Assembly (NCBI RefSeq): GCF_001619955.1
Contig: NZ_LQQO01000001.1
Location: forward strand, 248,001 to 312,000
Direction of reading: 5' to 3'
DNA length: 64,000 nucleotides
Origin: Sphingomonas hankookensis
GTDB taxonomy: Bacteria > Pseudomonadota > Alphaproteobacteria > Sphingomonadales > Sphingomonadaceae
Of this stretch, positions 50,177 to 59,132 are shown piece by piece (within the stretch, counting starts at the first letter, position 1; every line of letters starts with the position of its first letter). Made by a program: the position numbers and the translations under genes. A model generated the notes under the pieces. The model saw only the letters and a list, made by a program, of their open reading frames with translations, made no database searches and was not told the DNA's origin.

Positions 50177-50748
50177 CTCGTTTCCGGCGCATCGGCCGCT
50201 TGCGAGCCATAGGGCTGGTTCTTCAAACGCGTGCTGGCGCTGATTTCCTGCGTTGTAGGCAGGCCCATGAAGCCGGTCAGGGGGAACAACCGGGGGTAGG
50301 TGACGGTCATCGTATAGACGGTGATGTCGTTGGCGCCGCCCTGGCCGCTATTGCCCGGATCGGTGTCCCAGCGATTGTTGTTGTTGATGTCGCTGTAGCA
50401 TTCGCCAGGGTCATATTGGTTGTTGTGGTTGGCGTCGTCGAACGGCTCGGCGCTGATGTTCGAATAGCTGCGATAGAATTTGCGGCTGCTGGACCAGGTC
50501 AGGTTGTTCGCGACGGCACGCATCTGGCGGATGACGGCTTCGTCCAGCGCGGCGGTGGCGGTCGTGGAGGAATTGCCTTCCAACGTTCCGCGACGGCCTG
50601 CTGCCTGCACTGCACCGGTCAGGATCGACTGGGCATAGGCGCGGTAGCACAGGTCGAACAGGCCCATCAGCAACAGCAGCATTACCGGCGCCACCAGCGC
50701 GAATTCGACGATCGTCACTCCGCGCTGGTCTCGCGCGAACCGCCTCAC
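50167..50748 (-). CDS. TadE-like pilus assembly protein with Asp/Asn-rich loops
   Basis: A 193-residue pseudopilin-like protein: QRGVTIVEFALVAPVMLLLLMGLFDLCYRAYAQ in pieces forms the prepilin helix with the conserved Glu. Residues about 104-116 (DDANHNNQYDPGE) and 120-130 (DINNNNRWDTD) look like calcium-binding DxNxN loops. GTG 50748 is chosen because it overlaps the upstream TadG stop (GTGA) and begins just before the prepilin helix; the frame is open further upstream but lies within the TadG gene. Confidence 0.82.
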   Translation of the reverse strand: MRRFARDQRGVTIVEFALVAPVMLLLLMGLFDLCYRAYAQSILTGAVQAAGRRGTLEGNSSTTATAALDEAVIRQMRAVANNLTWSSSRKFYRSYSNISAEPFDDANHNNQYDPGECYSDINNNNRWDTDPGNSGQGGANDITVYTMTVTYPRLFPLTGFMGLPTTQEISASTRLKNQPYGSQAADAPETRCG

Positions 50749-52721
50749 CGCGACACTCGCAGCTTGGCGATCTGCGCCGCGATGTTGCTGAATGCGGTAT
50801 TGAGCTGCGCGGTATTCGCCGCCTGAAACGCCCGGCCGCCGGCGGCGCATTGTTCCAGCATCGGGCTGAGGGTCGTGCCGAACGCGATGACCCAGACGGT
50901 GATATTCTTGCGGCGCGCGACGTCGCACAACGCGCTCAGACGGTTGGCCACGATGTTGTTCTGTTGCGTATCCGTCGGCATGCCGTTGGTGCGACGCTGG
51001 TCGAGCGCGGACAGGCCGTACGCCTCGTAGATCTGCCGCCCGGTATCGGTCTGACCATCCGTCATGAAGATCAGGTGGCGGGAAATTTGGCTTCCGTTCG
51101 ACGCAGCCGCATTCTCACTCGCGAATAGGCCAGTCGGCGATATGAGGCGAAGACCCCACAAAAATCCGATATCGTGGTACGTGCCGCCGCCAACCTGCAG
51201 TTGCTTCACATAGCTAACGAGGTTTCCGCGGTTTGTAACTTGCAGCTTCATGGCCGGACTGGGGCAATAGGCCAGCCGGTTACCGTTGACATTATAGTCG
51301 CCGATATTTTGGTAATTCGAACTGGTTCTAACCATTTGGGTTTGCCAGTTGTTTATGTCGTATCGTGCGTACACCAGGAAAGGCAGCCACGGTTTCCACT
51401 GTGTTGCCGGATCAGTTGTCGGGACCATGTCGACATCAAGGTCGTAGGCTGCAGCCGGAATCGTCGGGTAAGTGTCCTGCTTAACCGTCTGGCGTTCTTC
51501 AATGCACCCCGATGAGGAATTCCAGGAGATATCACGGAATGTGTGATTATTGCCAACTTGCACGCTGATCGTGCCACCACTGACTGTGGGACCACTGCCT
51601 TTCAATGGCCTGACGTCATACCTAACCGGCTGATATTTCCAGATGTAGTTTGTCGTTGTGGTGGTGGTCGTTTTCCCCTTGTTCGGGTTCGGTTTGCGGT
51701 AGTCGGTCCGCGTCTGGACTGTGTTGCTGAACCAGTCTTCCGTAATCGTACAGATGCCGTTCGACAGCGATGCGGAAAACTTGCTGCCGGTAATCGTCCA
51801 TCGACTGAACTGGGACTGCCGGCCGTCTGCCGGTCCGGTCCAGTTTCCGTACTCAATCGGCGTCTCTTTATAAGTGTCTCCCGGTCGGACGCAGCTTTCG
51901 GCCGGTTGACGCGATATGCGTCGGCCGGTGTCACCGCTTTCCTTCGTCCATCCGGACCAGCCATCCCATACGTACGGATTGTTGTCAGTCGACGTCGAAC
52001 TGGAATTCGAGGTGCCATCGGGAATTCGTGATTGGTAGGTCCATTCATCAACGACCCATTCGGGTTTCAGCAACATGCCGACATTGACGTTGGAAGAGTA
52101 GGGAACAGCACCGTAGCGGACTTGGGTGCCGGTCTTCTTGGCCGATTCCACCGTGTCGTAGAAATTGACGACGGCGTTGCGCAGGCCGGTGATCTTGTTC
52201 GTGCTGTCGCCCGGATTAGTGTCCGCCATCGACCCGGTCGTGTCGAGAACGAACATGATGTCGAGGTTCGGGATTTCCAGCTTCGCTTCGCAAGTGACCG
52301 AAATGTTGACCGGCGCAAAACCGGCCATTCGCATCAACGTCATCGGCACGGTGGTGCTGGCCGTGCCCGCAACCTGATTCTCGATCGTGCGCACGGGCAC
52401 GAAGGACGGGGACTGGGACCCCATCATCCCGGCCCTGAAATTGTTGGCGAAGAACGCATGCGCCTGCTGTTGAGCGTTGGTGTCGAAATCGGTGCCGTTC
52501 ATGAACTTGCGGCCGGCGAGCACACCCGCGTCGCACGCCTGCTGGAGGCGCACCTTCACATAATAGACGCGGGCCGTGTCGATCGCCGATCCGGCCAAGC
52601 CGACGAGCGGGATCAGCGAGATCGCCATCATCGCCAGCGTATTGCCGCGGCGATCGCGAGCAAGGCGGCCGAGAATGCCTCCCGCCCGTACCTTGTCCTG
52701 CTCGCCTGCCGATCCGCCCAT
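50745..52721 (-). CDS. TadG-like pilus assembly protein with VWA domain
   Basis: A 658-residue protein. A prepilin-like N-terminal helix (RRGNTLAMMAISLIPLVGLAGSAID) is followed by a TadG domain and a VWA domain with the MIDAS motif DTTGSMADTNPGD. The middle (about residues 220-540) is rich in Thr, Ser, Asn and Trp and its DNA is much poorer in G+C than its surroundings. Related proteins work in Tad/Flp pilus biogenesis or surface adhesion. It heads a three-gene operon; none of the other Tad genes (ATPases, secretin) is in this window. Confidence 0.85.
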   Translation of the reverse strand: MGGSAGEQDKVRAGGILGRLARDRRGNTLAMMAISLIPLVGLAGSAIDTARVYYVKVRLQQACDAGVLAGRKFMNGTDFDTNAQQQAHAFFANNFRAGMMGSQSPSFVPVRTIENQVAGTASTTVPMTLMRMAGFAPVNISVTCEAKLEIPNLDIMFVLDTTGSMADTNPGDSTNKITGLRNAVVNFYDTVESAKKTGTQVRYGAVPYSSNVNVGMLLKPEWVVDEWTYQSRIPDGTSNSSSTSTDNNPYVWDGWSGWTKESGDTGRRISRQPAESCVRPGDTYKETPIEYGNWTGPADGRQSQFSRWTITGSKFSASLSNGICTITEDWFSNTVQTRTDYRKPNPNKGKTTTTTTTNYIWKYQPVRYDVRPLKGSGPTVSGGTISVQVGNNHTFRDISWNSSSGCIEERQTVKQDTYPTIPAAAYDLDVDMVPTTDPATQWKPWLPFLVYARYDINNWQTQMVRTSSNYQNIGDYNVNGNRLAYCPSPAMKLQVTNRGNLVSYVKQLQVGGGTYHDIGFLWGLRLISPTGLFASENAAASNGSQISRHLIFMTDGQTDTGRQIYEAYGLSALDQRRTNGMPTDTQQNNIVANRLSALCDVARRKNITVWVIAFGTTLSPMLEQCAAGGRAFQAANTAQLNTAFSNIAAQIAKLRVSR

Positions 52722-52830
52722 GCCCCGCCCAGTCCATCTGCCATGGCGCGGAGTCGCACCCCGCGCATTTCACAGGCTTTCATGCCCGAGTGGGGTTGAC
52801 GGATGTTTAATAGGCAGGCTGATCGCCGCG

Positions 52831-53469
52831 ATGCACCATGATCCCGAACGCGACCTCGCCCTCGCCTATGCCCCCGATGACGGCCGCCGTGCCGCGCTGT
52901 CCGCGCTGCTGGCGCTGGATGCGGCGATGGGCGATGTCATCCGCTCGACGACGCAGCCAGCGCTGGGGCAGATCCGCCTGGCATGGTGGCGCGAGCAGTT
53001 GGCGAAGCTCGACTCCGCCCCGCCGCCGGCGATGCCGGTGTTGGAAGCGCTGGCTGCCGACGTGCTGCCACGCGGCGTGACCGGAGTCGATCTGTCGAGG
53101 ATCGTCGACGGCTGGGATGTGTTGATCGAGGAAGAGGCGCTGGACGACGACGCTCTCGACCGGTTCGGGGCGGGGCGGGGCGGTGTCCTGTTCGCGGCTG
53201 CGACCAGGGTGCTGGGCGGTGACCGCGCGGCGGCCGAGCGACTCGGGCGGGGATGGGCGTTGTTCGACCTGGCGCGGCACCAGAGCGATGCGGCGACCGC
53301 TGCGAGGGCGGATCGGCTGGCGGGTGAGGCGCTGGCCGGATCGCTGCGCGGGGCGGCGCGTCCGTTGGGGATGCTGGCACTGTCCGCACGGCTGGAACTC
53401 GCAGGGGTGCCGCAGGGCGGCCCGAAGCGCGCCGCGCGGCTGATGTGGTTCGGGCTTGCCGGACGGTGA
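52831..53469 (+). CDS. Squalene/phytoene-synthase-fold protein, NDUFAF6-like
   Basis: A 212-residue helical protein of the squalene/phytoene synthase superfamily (ALAYAPDDGRRAALSALLALD and LGQIRLAWWREQLAKLD). It is shorter than the enzymes, and the acidic DxxxD substrate-binding motifs are not evident, while the QIRLAWWRE stretch is kept. This matches the NDUFAF6-type complex I assembly factors rather than carotenoid or hopanoid enzymes. ATG 52831 is the best start; earlier codons in frame look random. Confidence 0.7.
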   Translation: MHHDPERDLALAYAPDDGRRAALSALLALDAAMGDVIRSTTQPALGQIRLAWWREQLAKLDSAPPPAMPVLEALAADVLPRGVTGVDLSRIVDGWDVLIEEEALDDDALDRFGAGRGGVLFAAATRVLGGDRAAAERLGRGWALFDLARHQSDAATAARADRLAGEALAGSLRGAARPLGMLALSARLELAGVPQGGPKRAARLMWFGLAGR

Positions 53470-53509
53470 TCGCTGGCGTGTAACGGGGTGAACTTCGGGG
53501 GAGCGGGCG

Positions 53510-53974
53510 ATGTGGCGATTCTTGGCGGGGGTGGGGTCGGCGCTGGCGCTGGTCGCGGCGGGGCTGTTCCTGTTTCGCAGCGATGCGGCGGTGGAGAAAC
53601 TGCCGCCGCCGCCAAAGGTGACGGCATCCACCGCCGGCATCGATACCCCGCTTGCCGATGATCCACCGGCAGCGACGCAGCGCACGCGCGAGCAGAAGCG
53701 TTTCGACCGGTATGACAAGGATCGCGACGGCCGCATCACCCGCGACGAATATCTGGCGTCGCGGCGCAAGGCCTATGCGAAGCTCGACACCAATGGCGAC
53801 GGGCGGCTGAGCTTCGACGAATGGGCCGCCAAGACGACGACCAAGTTCGCAACCGCCGACAAGGGGCGCGACGGAACGCTGGATGCGGCCGAATTCGCGA
53901 CGACGGCGGTGAAGCGCAAGCCTGCGCGGCGGGCCGACTGCCCGCCCGCGCCTCCACCTGCAGACGAAGGTTGA
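53510..53974 (+). CDS. EF-hand calcium-binding membrane-anchored protein
   Basis: A 154-residue protein with an N-terminal hydrophobic signal or anchor (FLAGVGSALALVAAGLFLF), a Pro-rich linker, and EF-hand motifs DKDRDGRITRDE and DTNGDGRLSFDE; a third, weaker loop reads DKGRDGTLDAAE. Probably periplasmic, with at least two functional Ca2+ sites. Its stop lies inside the operator-like palindrome of the next gene. Confidence 0.85.
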   Translation: MWRFLAGVGSALALVAAGLFLFRSDAAVEKLPPPPKVTASTAGIDTPLADDPPAATQRTREQKRFDRYDKDRDGRITRDEYLASRRKAYAKLDTNGDGRLSFDEWAAKTTTKFATADKGRDGTLDAAEFATTAVKRKPARRADCPPAPPPADEG

Positions 53975-53986
53975 CGTTCACGTCAA
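53971..53986 (+). promoter_or_regulatory. LiuR-like operator upstream of the MerR gene
   Basis: TTGACGT, two bases, ACGTCAA: a perfect seven-base inverted repeat, followed by a further ACGTAAAC. MerR-family regulators of branched-chain or fatty acid catabolism (LiuR type) bind sites with ACGT repeats like these. It lies just before the MerR gene, suggesting autoregulation of that gene and the acyl-CoA dehydrogenase. Confidence 0.6.
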
Positions 53987-54000
53987 CGTAAACTAGGTTT

Positions 54001-54450
54001 ATGGGCATGGAAGCATCTCCTGCCCAGACCATCGAATCGACCGAGGCCGACCGTTTCTCGATCACCGACCTGTGCAACGAGTTCGGCGTGACGGCGCGGG
54101 CGCTGCGCTTCTATGAGGATGAGGGGCTGATCGCGCCGGAACGACGTGGTCTGGCGCGCATCTATTCGCAGCGCGACCGCGTGCGTCTCGCCTGGATCCT
54201 TCGCGGCAAGCGGGTCGGGTTCAGCCTCGCCGAAATTCGCGAGATGATCGACCTGTACGATATCGGCGACGGCCGCGTCGTGCAGCGACAGGTGACGGTC
54301 CAGAAATGCCGCGACCGGATCGCCCTGCTCGAAAACCAGCGGCGCGATATCGATGCTGCCATCGCCGAACTCAGCGACTTCGTGACCACGATCGAAGCGC
54401 TCCCCTTGCAGGCCGCCCCGTCAGAGGGCGCATCCCCGGAGAAGGATTGA
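54001..54450 (+). CDS. MerR family regulator, LiuR-like
   Basis: A 149-residue regulator with an N-terminal winged helix-turn-helix ([32 protein letters not shown]) and a C-terminal helical dimerisation region. It lacks the metal-binding cysteines of metal sensors, which fits acyl-CoA-responsive LiuR-type proteins. It is four bases before an acyl-CoA dehydrogenase gene and has an ACGT palindrome in its promoter. The start may be ATG 54001 or 54007. Confidence 0.85.
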   Translation: MGMEASPAQTIESTEADRFSITDLCNEFGVTARALRFYEDEGLIAPERRGLARIYSQRDRVRLAWILRGKRVGFSLAEIREMIDLYDIGDGRVVQRQVTVQKCRDRIALLENQRRDIDAAIAELSDFVTTIEALPLQAAPSEGASPEKD

Positions 54451-54454
54451 CCCC

Positions 54455-56257
54455 ATGCCCAGCTACACCCCGCCGGTCCGCGACACGCGCTTCATCCTCG
54501 ACCATGTCCTGAAGATCGGCGACCATGCCGCGCTGCCGGGCTTCGCCAATGCCACGCCCGATACCGTGGAGGCGGTGCTGGAAGAGGGGGGGCGCTTCGT
54601 TGCCGAAGTGCTGTTCCCGCTCAACGCATCGGGTGACCAGCAGGGCTGTACCCGTCATGCCGATGGCAGCGTGACGACGCCTGAGGGGTTCAAGGATGCC
54701 TATCGCCGTTTCATCGAATCGGGCTGGGGCACGCTGTCGGCACCGGAGCAGTTCGGCGGGCAGGCGATGCCGCATGTCGTGGCGACCGCGTTCGAGGAAT
54801 ATCTGATTTCGGCCAACATGGCCTTTGCCATGTATCCGGGGCTGACCCATGGCGCGATTGCCGCGCTGCTGGTGAAGGGCAGCCCCGAACAGCAGGCGAT
54901 GTACGTGCCCAAGATGGTGTCGGGCGAATGGGGCGGCACCATGAACCTGACCGAGCCGCAATGCGGCACCGATCTGGGCCTTATCAAGACGCGCGCAGTG
55001 CCGAACGACGACGGGTCGTGGGCGATCACCGGCACCAAGATCTTCATCTCGTCGGGCGAGCATGACCTGACCGACAACATCATCCACCTCGTCCTAGCCA
55101 AGACGCCGGGCGCGCCGGAAAGCTCGAAGGGGATTTCGCTGTTCGTGGTGCCCAAGTTCCTGGTGAACGAGGACGGGTCGCTGGGTGATCGCAATCCGGT
55201 CAGCTGCGGTTCGATCGAACACAAGATGGGCATCCACGCCAATTCGACCTGCGTCATGAACTATGACGGGGCGAAGGGCTGGCTGGTCGGCGAGGAGATG
55301 AAGGGCCTTGCCGCCATGTTCATCATGATGAACGCCGCGCGGCTGGGTGTCGGGTTGCAGGGGCTGGGCGTGGCGGAAACCGCGTACCAGAACGCGGTGA
55401 TCTATGCCGGCGACCGGCGGCAGGGGCGGGCGCTGACCGGCCCGAACGAGCCGGGCGAGAAGGCCGATACGCTGTTCGTCCATCCCGATGTCCGCCGGAT
55501 GCTGATGGAGGGGAAGGCGCTCACCGAGGGGCTGCGCGCGCTGTGCCTGTGGGGCGCGTTGCAGGTCGACCTCGCGCATATGAGCGAGGACGCGGCGGCG
55601 CGTGAGCTGGCCGACGATCTGGTCGGGCTGCTGACCCCGGTCATCAAGGGCTATGGCACCGACAAGGGCTATGACGTCGCGACCAACGCGCAACAGGTCT
55701 ATGGCGGCCATGGCTACATTGCCGAATGGGGCATGGAGCAGTATGTCCGCGATGCCCGGATCGCGATGATCTATGAAGGCACCAACGGCGTGCAGGCGAT
55801 GGACCTGGTCGGGCGCAAGCTGGCGCAGAATGGCGGGCGCGCGATCCAGCATTTCTTCCGTATCGTCGCGGAAGAGATCGCGACCGCCAAGGGTGCCGAC
55901 GCGACGCGCGACTTCGCCGAGCGTCTGGAGCGCGGACTCAAGGACCTGCAGGCGGCGACGATGTGGTTCATGGGCAATGGCATGCAGAACCCGAACCATG
56001 TCGGGGCGGGCGCGCATTCCTACATGCACATCATGGGCATCGTCGCGACGGGCCTGATGTGGCTGCGGATGCTGACGGCGGCGGAAGCGCTGGCCGCGGC
56101 GGGCGAGGGCGATCCGGCGTTCATCGAGGCCAAGCGGGTGACCGCGCGCTTCTATGCCGAGCGGATCATTCCGGACACCGGCGCGCTGCGGCGGAAGATC
56201 GAAGGCGGGGCCGATGCGGTGATGGCGCTCGACCCGGCGCTGTTCGCGCGGGGGTAA
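54455..56257 (+). CDS. Acyl-CoA dehydrogenase family protein (large, DmdC-like)
   Basis: A 600-residue FAD-dependent dehydrogenase. It belongs to the large branch with an extra C-terminal domain, as in DmdC-type (methylmercaptopropionyl-CoA) and medium-chain enzymes of alphaproteobacteria. FAD-binding segments ([35 protein letters not shown]) and the catalytic Glu in [19 protein letters not shown] are visible. Substrate cannot be told from the sequence. It is coupled to a LiuR-type regulator gene. Confidence 0.9.
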   Translation: MPSYTPPVRDTRFILDHVLKIGDHAALPGFANATPDTVEAVLEEGGRFVAEVLFPLNASGDQQGCTRHADGSVTTPEGFKDAYRRFIESGWGTLSAPEQFGGQAMPHVVATAFEEYLISANMAFAMYPGLTHGAIAALLVKGSPEQQAMYVPKMVSGEWGGTMNLTEPQCGTDLGLIKTRAVPNDDGSWAITGTKIFISSGEHDLTDNIIHLVLAKTPGAPESSKGISLFVVPKFLVNEDGSLGDRNPVSCGSIEHKMGIHANSTCVMNYDGAKGWLVGEEMKGLAAMFIMMNAARLGVGLQGLGVAETAYQNAVIYAGDRRQGRALTGPNEPGEKADTLFVHPDVRRMLMEGKALTEGLRALCLWGALQVDLAHMSEDAAARELADDLVGLLTPVIKGYGTDKGYDVATNAQQVYGGHGYIAEWGMEQYVRDARIAMIYEGTNGVQAMDLVGRKLAQNGGRAIQHFFRIVAEEIATAKGADATRDFAERLERGLKDLQAATMWFMGNGMQNPNHVGAGAHSYMHIMGIVATGLMWLRMLTAAEALAAAGEGDPAFIEAKRVTARFYAERIIPDTGALRRKIEGGADAVMALDPALFARG

Positions 56258-56274
56258 GGGGTTTCACAAACATG

Positions 56275-56355
56275 TACCCCCGCGCAGGCGGGGGTCCAAG
56301 GTCGCAACCGGCACGTTGGCGTGTCGGGCTCTGGACCCCCGCCTGCGCGGGGGTA
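56275..56355. repeat. Long inverted repeat between convergent genes
   Basis: Perfect 24-base arms (56275-56298 TACCCCCGCGCAGGCGGGGG TCCA and 56332-56355, its reverse complement) with a 33-base spacer. Each arm contains its own smaller palindrome (CCCCCGC-GC-GCGGGGG type). It resembles the abundant CCCCCGC...GCGGGGG intergenic repeats I associate with sphingomonads. It sits between the convergent acyl-CoA dehydrogenase and purC genes and may terminate both. Confidence 0.8.
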
Positions 56356-56379
56356 CGTCATGTTGCAGGCGTTGTAGCC

Positions 56380-57159
56380 TTACTTCTCGCGCTTCTTGCG
56401 ATGTGTCTCAAGGTCGAGCACCGCCGAATCCGCGCCTTCCGGCAACAGACCAAGCCGCCGCGCGACTTCCTGATACGCCTCGACCTCACCACCGAGGTCA
56501 CGACGGAAGCGATCCTTGTCGAGCTTTTCGTTAGTGGTCATGTCCCACAACCGGCAGCCATCGGGGCTGATTTCGTCGGCCAAAATGATCCGGCTGAAAT
56601 CATTGTCCCAAATGCGACCGAATTCGAGCTTGAAGTCGACCAGGCGGATGCCGATCCCGGCGAACAGGCCCGACAGGAAATCGTTCACCCGGATCGCCAT
56701 GTCGGCCATCTCGTGCAGTTCGTCCTGCGCCGCCCAGCCGAAGCACAGGATATGTTCGTCCGACACCATCGGATCGCCGAGTGCGTCGTCCTTGTAATAA
56801 TATTCGATGATCGTGCGCGGAAGCTGCTGGCCCTCCTCGATACCCAGCCGCTTGCTGATCGAACCGGCCGCGACATTGCGTACCACGACCTCGATCGGCA
56901 CGATCTCGACCTGCCGGATCAGCTGCTCGCGCATGTTCAGGCGCCGGATGAAGTGGGTCGGCACGCCGATATTGCCGAGCAGCGTGAAGACATGCTCGGA
57001 AATCCGGTTGTTCAGCACGCCCTTGCCGTTGATCGTGCCCTTTTTCTGGGCGTTGAAGGCGGTGGCGTCGTCCTTGAAATACTGGATCAGCGTACCCGGT
57101 TCCGGACCCTCATAAAGGATCTTTGCCTTGCCTTCGTAGATCTGGCGGCGGCGAGCCAT
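56380..57159 (-). CDS. purC: Phosphoribosylaminoimidazole-succinocarboxamide synthase
   Basis: SAICAR synthetase (259 residues), a step of purine synthesis joining aspartate to CAIR with ATP. Family features include the N-terminal [43 protein letters not shown] and [13 protein letters not shown] 57159 fits the family N-terminus. The length matches the short bacterial form. Confidence 0.96.
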   Translation of the reverse strand: MARRRQIYEGKAKILYEGPEPGTLIQYFKDDATAFNAQKKGTINGKGVLNNRISEHVFTLLGNIGVPTHFIRRLNMREQLIRQVEIVPIEVVVRNVAAGSISKRLGIEEGQQLPRTIIEYYYKDDALGDPMVSDEHILCFGWAAQDELHEMADMAIRVNDFLSGLFAGIGIRLVDFKLEFGRIWDNDFSRIILADEISPDGCRLWDMTTNEKLDKDRFRRDLGGEVEAYQEVARRLGLLPEGADSAVLDLETHRKKREK

Positions 57160-57253
57160 GCGATTCCCTTCAACGAAACGGCATGGGCCAGAGCGATTAT
57201 GTCCGGCCCCCTGCGGAAAGCCGCCGCATAGCCGAAGGGGGCCGCTCGCGCAA

Positions 57254-58060
57254 TCAGCCCGCGAGGGGGACCCGCTTCGGCAGCAGCGGCCGGACGCGGC
57301 GCCACAGCAGCAATCCGAGCAACGCCAGCGCCAAGGGCGGCAGGGTAAGGCCGATCAGGGCAAGTGCGGTGCCGATGGTCCAGCGCGCCGAGGCGACCGA
57401 CAGGTCGGCGGCGCGGGTGAAGGGCGATGCCGGATCGAAGCTGCGGATCGCCTCGCCCGATCGATAGTCGAACACCACCGGCGTTGCGGCAAGCGCGGGC
57501 CGCTGTTCGGCGATGGCGGCGCCAGCCTCCCGTTCCGATCCGACGGCGGCGGCGCGTTGTCGTTCCAGTTCGGCGCGGGCTTCGCGACTGGTAGTGCCGC
57601 TGCGGGCGTCGATCGCCGAGCGGTCGGCGGTTGCGGCATCGCGCGCCTGTGCCAGCTGGTCGATCTTCGCGCCGGCGTCTTCGCCGGTGATTTCTGAATC
57701 GAGCAGCATGCCCTCGGCACCTTCGACCCCGCGAATACCGTCGCGCCCGAAGCTGCGGGCAAGTTCCGGGGCAAGCGAGAAGCCGAGCATTGCGGAAATC
57801 TCGTTATCCTCGCTGCGGGTATAGCGCATCGCGGTGATCCGGCAGCGCGCGATGCCGAGCCGTTCGCAGGCGGCGGCATGCGCCTCCTGCACGGCGGCGA
57901 TCCGTGCGGCGGGCAGGCGGAAGCCGTAGCGATAGCTGAAGGCGACACCGGGTGCGGCGGTGACGTCGACGCCGGGGGCGGCCTGTTCGGACGGGTCGCC
58001 GGGCGCTTGGCTGCAACCGGCAACGACCAGCAGGGCGAATAAGGAAGCGCGATATCGCAT
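57254..58060 (-). CDS. DUF4349 family lipoprotein
   Basis: A 268-residue product with a lipobox (LLVVAGCS, Cys near residue 16), an extracytoplasmic domain with a central coiled coil ([21 protein letters not shown]) and a C-terminal transmembrane helix ([25 protein letters not shown]) ending in basic residues. This is the usual DUF4349 arrangement. The function is unknown; two cysteines ([10 protein letters not shown]) may form a disulfide. Confidence 0.82.
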   Translation of the reverse strand: MRYRASLFALLVVAGCSQAPGDPSEQAAPGVDVTAAPGVAFSYRYGFRLPAARIAAVQEAHAAACERLGIARCRITAMRYTRSEDNEISAMLGFSLAPELARSFGRDGIRGVEGAEGMLLDSEITGEDAGAKIDQLAQARDAATADRSAIDARSGTTSREARAELERQRAAAVGSEREAGAAIAEQRPALAATPVVFDYRSGEAIRSFDPASPFTRAADLSVASARWTIGTALALIGLTLPPLALALLGLLLWRRVRPLLPKRVPLAG

Positions 58061-58113
58061 GATCCACCTTTGCCTTAATTGAGGCCAAAATGTGGCTCAA
58101 TCATGGCAATGTG

Positions 58114-58989
58114 TCAAATTTCCAGTTGTCTGCCGGGAGATGCAGCGCGCCAGACAAGGTTGATCGCCGCCTCCCAGGCCGGCGTTCCGGGGGAGATCAG
58201 CTCGACATGGCCCGTATCGGCGACCTCGTGGACGGTGACCTCGTCACCCTTCTCCTGCGCCATAGTGGCAAAGGCCGGCGCCATCCGTGCCGGCACGATC
58301 CGGTCGTCGCGTCCGTTGAGAAGGTCGACCGGCACGCCGATCGGAAGCAGGCACGGCACCGACGTGTCGGCGAAGCGATCGGGCCGGTCGCCGACCAAGC
58401 GGGCGATGACATCGGTGCCGCAACCATTGTCGGGGCTCGATTCGACTGCGGCCAGATCGGGCAGGCCGCCCAGGCTGACGACATGGGCGATCGGCAGCGG
58501 GTCGCCGTCCGCCAGCACGCTCCCGACCGGCAGGCGGTGGCGGGCAGCAAGCCACAAGGCAAGATGACCGCCCGCCGAATGTCCGACCGCGACGACCCGC
58601 GACAGGTCGAGGTGACAGGCATCGGCATGGTCGCGCAGCAGGTCGGCCGCTGCGGCGACGTCGCGGAAGGTGCCCGGATAGCCGCCTCCGTCGCGGTCGA
58701 CTCCGCGATAGTCGATGTTCCACACCGCAAAGCCCCGGTCGCGCAGGTCGCCTGCGGCCCAGTCCATCAGCCGCCGGTCGGCGATCGCGCTCTGCCAGCA
58801 TCCACCATGAACCATCAGGATCGTCGGCCAGCGGCCCTTTGTCGTGCCCTTCGGCAGCCACAGATCGACCACCTGCAAACTGTCGCCGCCGTAGCGGAAA
58901 ACATGATCCGGTTCGGATCGGGGGCGCCCGGTCAGGTCGGGCCAGGTCATCGGAACCCAGGGACGGTCCGGCGTAACGGATTGTGACAT
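58114..58989 (-). CDS. Alpha/beta hydrolase
   Basis: A 291-residue hydrolase of the BD-FAE/HSL-like group. The oxyanion-hole HGG is in TILMVHGGCWQS, the nucleophile in VAVGHSAGGHLALW, the acid in NGRDDRIVPARM and the His in ADTGHVELISPG. Esterase or peptidase activity is likely, with unknown substrate. ATG 58989 is preferred over the upstream ATG 59004. It is divergent from a TetR gene, a common sign of repression by it. Confidence 0.88.
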   Translation of the reverse strand: MSQSVTPDRPWVPMTWPDLTGRPRSEPDHVFRYGGDSLQVVDLWLPKGTTKGRWPTILMVHGGCWQSAIADRRLMDWAAGDLRDRGFAVWNIDYRGVDRDGGGYPGTFRDVAAAADLLRDHADACHLDLSRVVAVGHSAGGHLALWLAARHRLPVGSVLADGDPLPIAHVVSLGGLPDLAAVESSPDNGCGTDVIARLVGDRPDRFADTSVPCLLPIGVPVDLLNGRDDRIVPARMAPAFATMAQEKGDEVTVHEVADTGHVELISPGTPAWEAAINLVWRAASPGRQLEI

Positions 58990-59132
58990 GAAGAAAATCT
59001 GCAACAGCCGACAGAAAACAACAATGCTGTCGACAACATCGTATAATAAATTTGTGCGTATCCGGCTGGTTGGGTAAGAAGCGGTTGGGGAAAGACTTTG
59101 CTATCCGGGGAGATAGCCGCAGGGGGCGTTGC
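58990..59132. promoter_or_regulatory. Divergent AT-rich control region, hydrolase and TetR genes
   Basis: This 143-base region is much richer in A+T than its surroundings. It contains a TGTCGACA palindrome at 59028-59035 and TATAAT at 59042-59047, a candidate -10 for the TetR gene. The palindrome is a plausible TetR operator, but no half-site logic has been proven. Confidence 0.4.

Noticed and set aside
52831-53469. Carotenoid or hopanoid synthase
   Set aside because: The protein is short and lacks obvious Asp-rich substrate motifs; no isoprenoid genes are adjacent.
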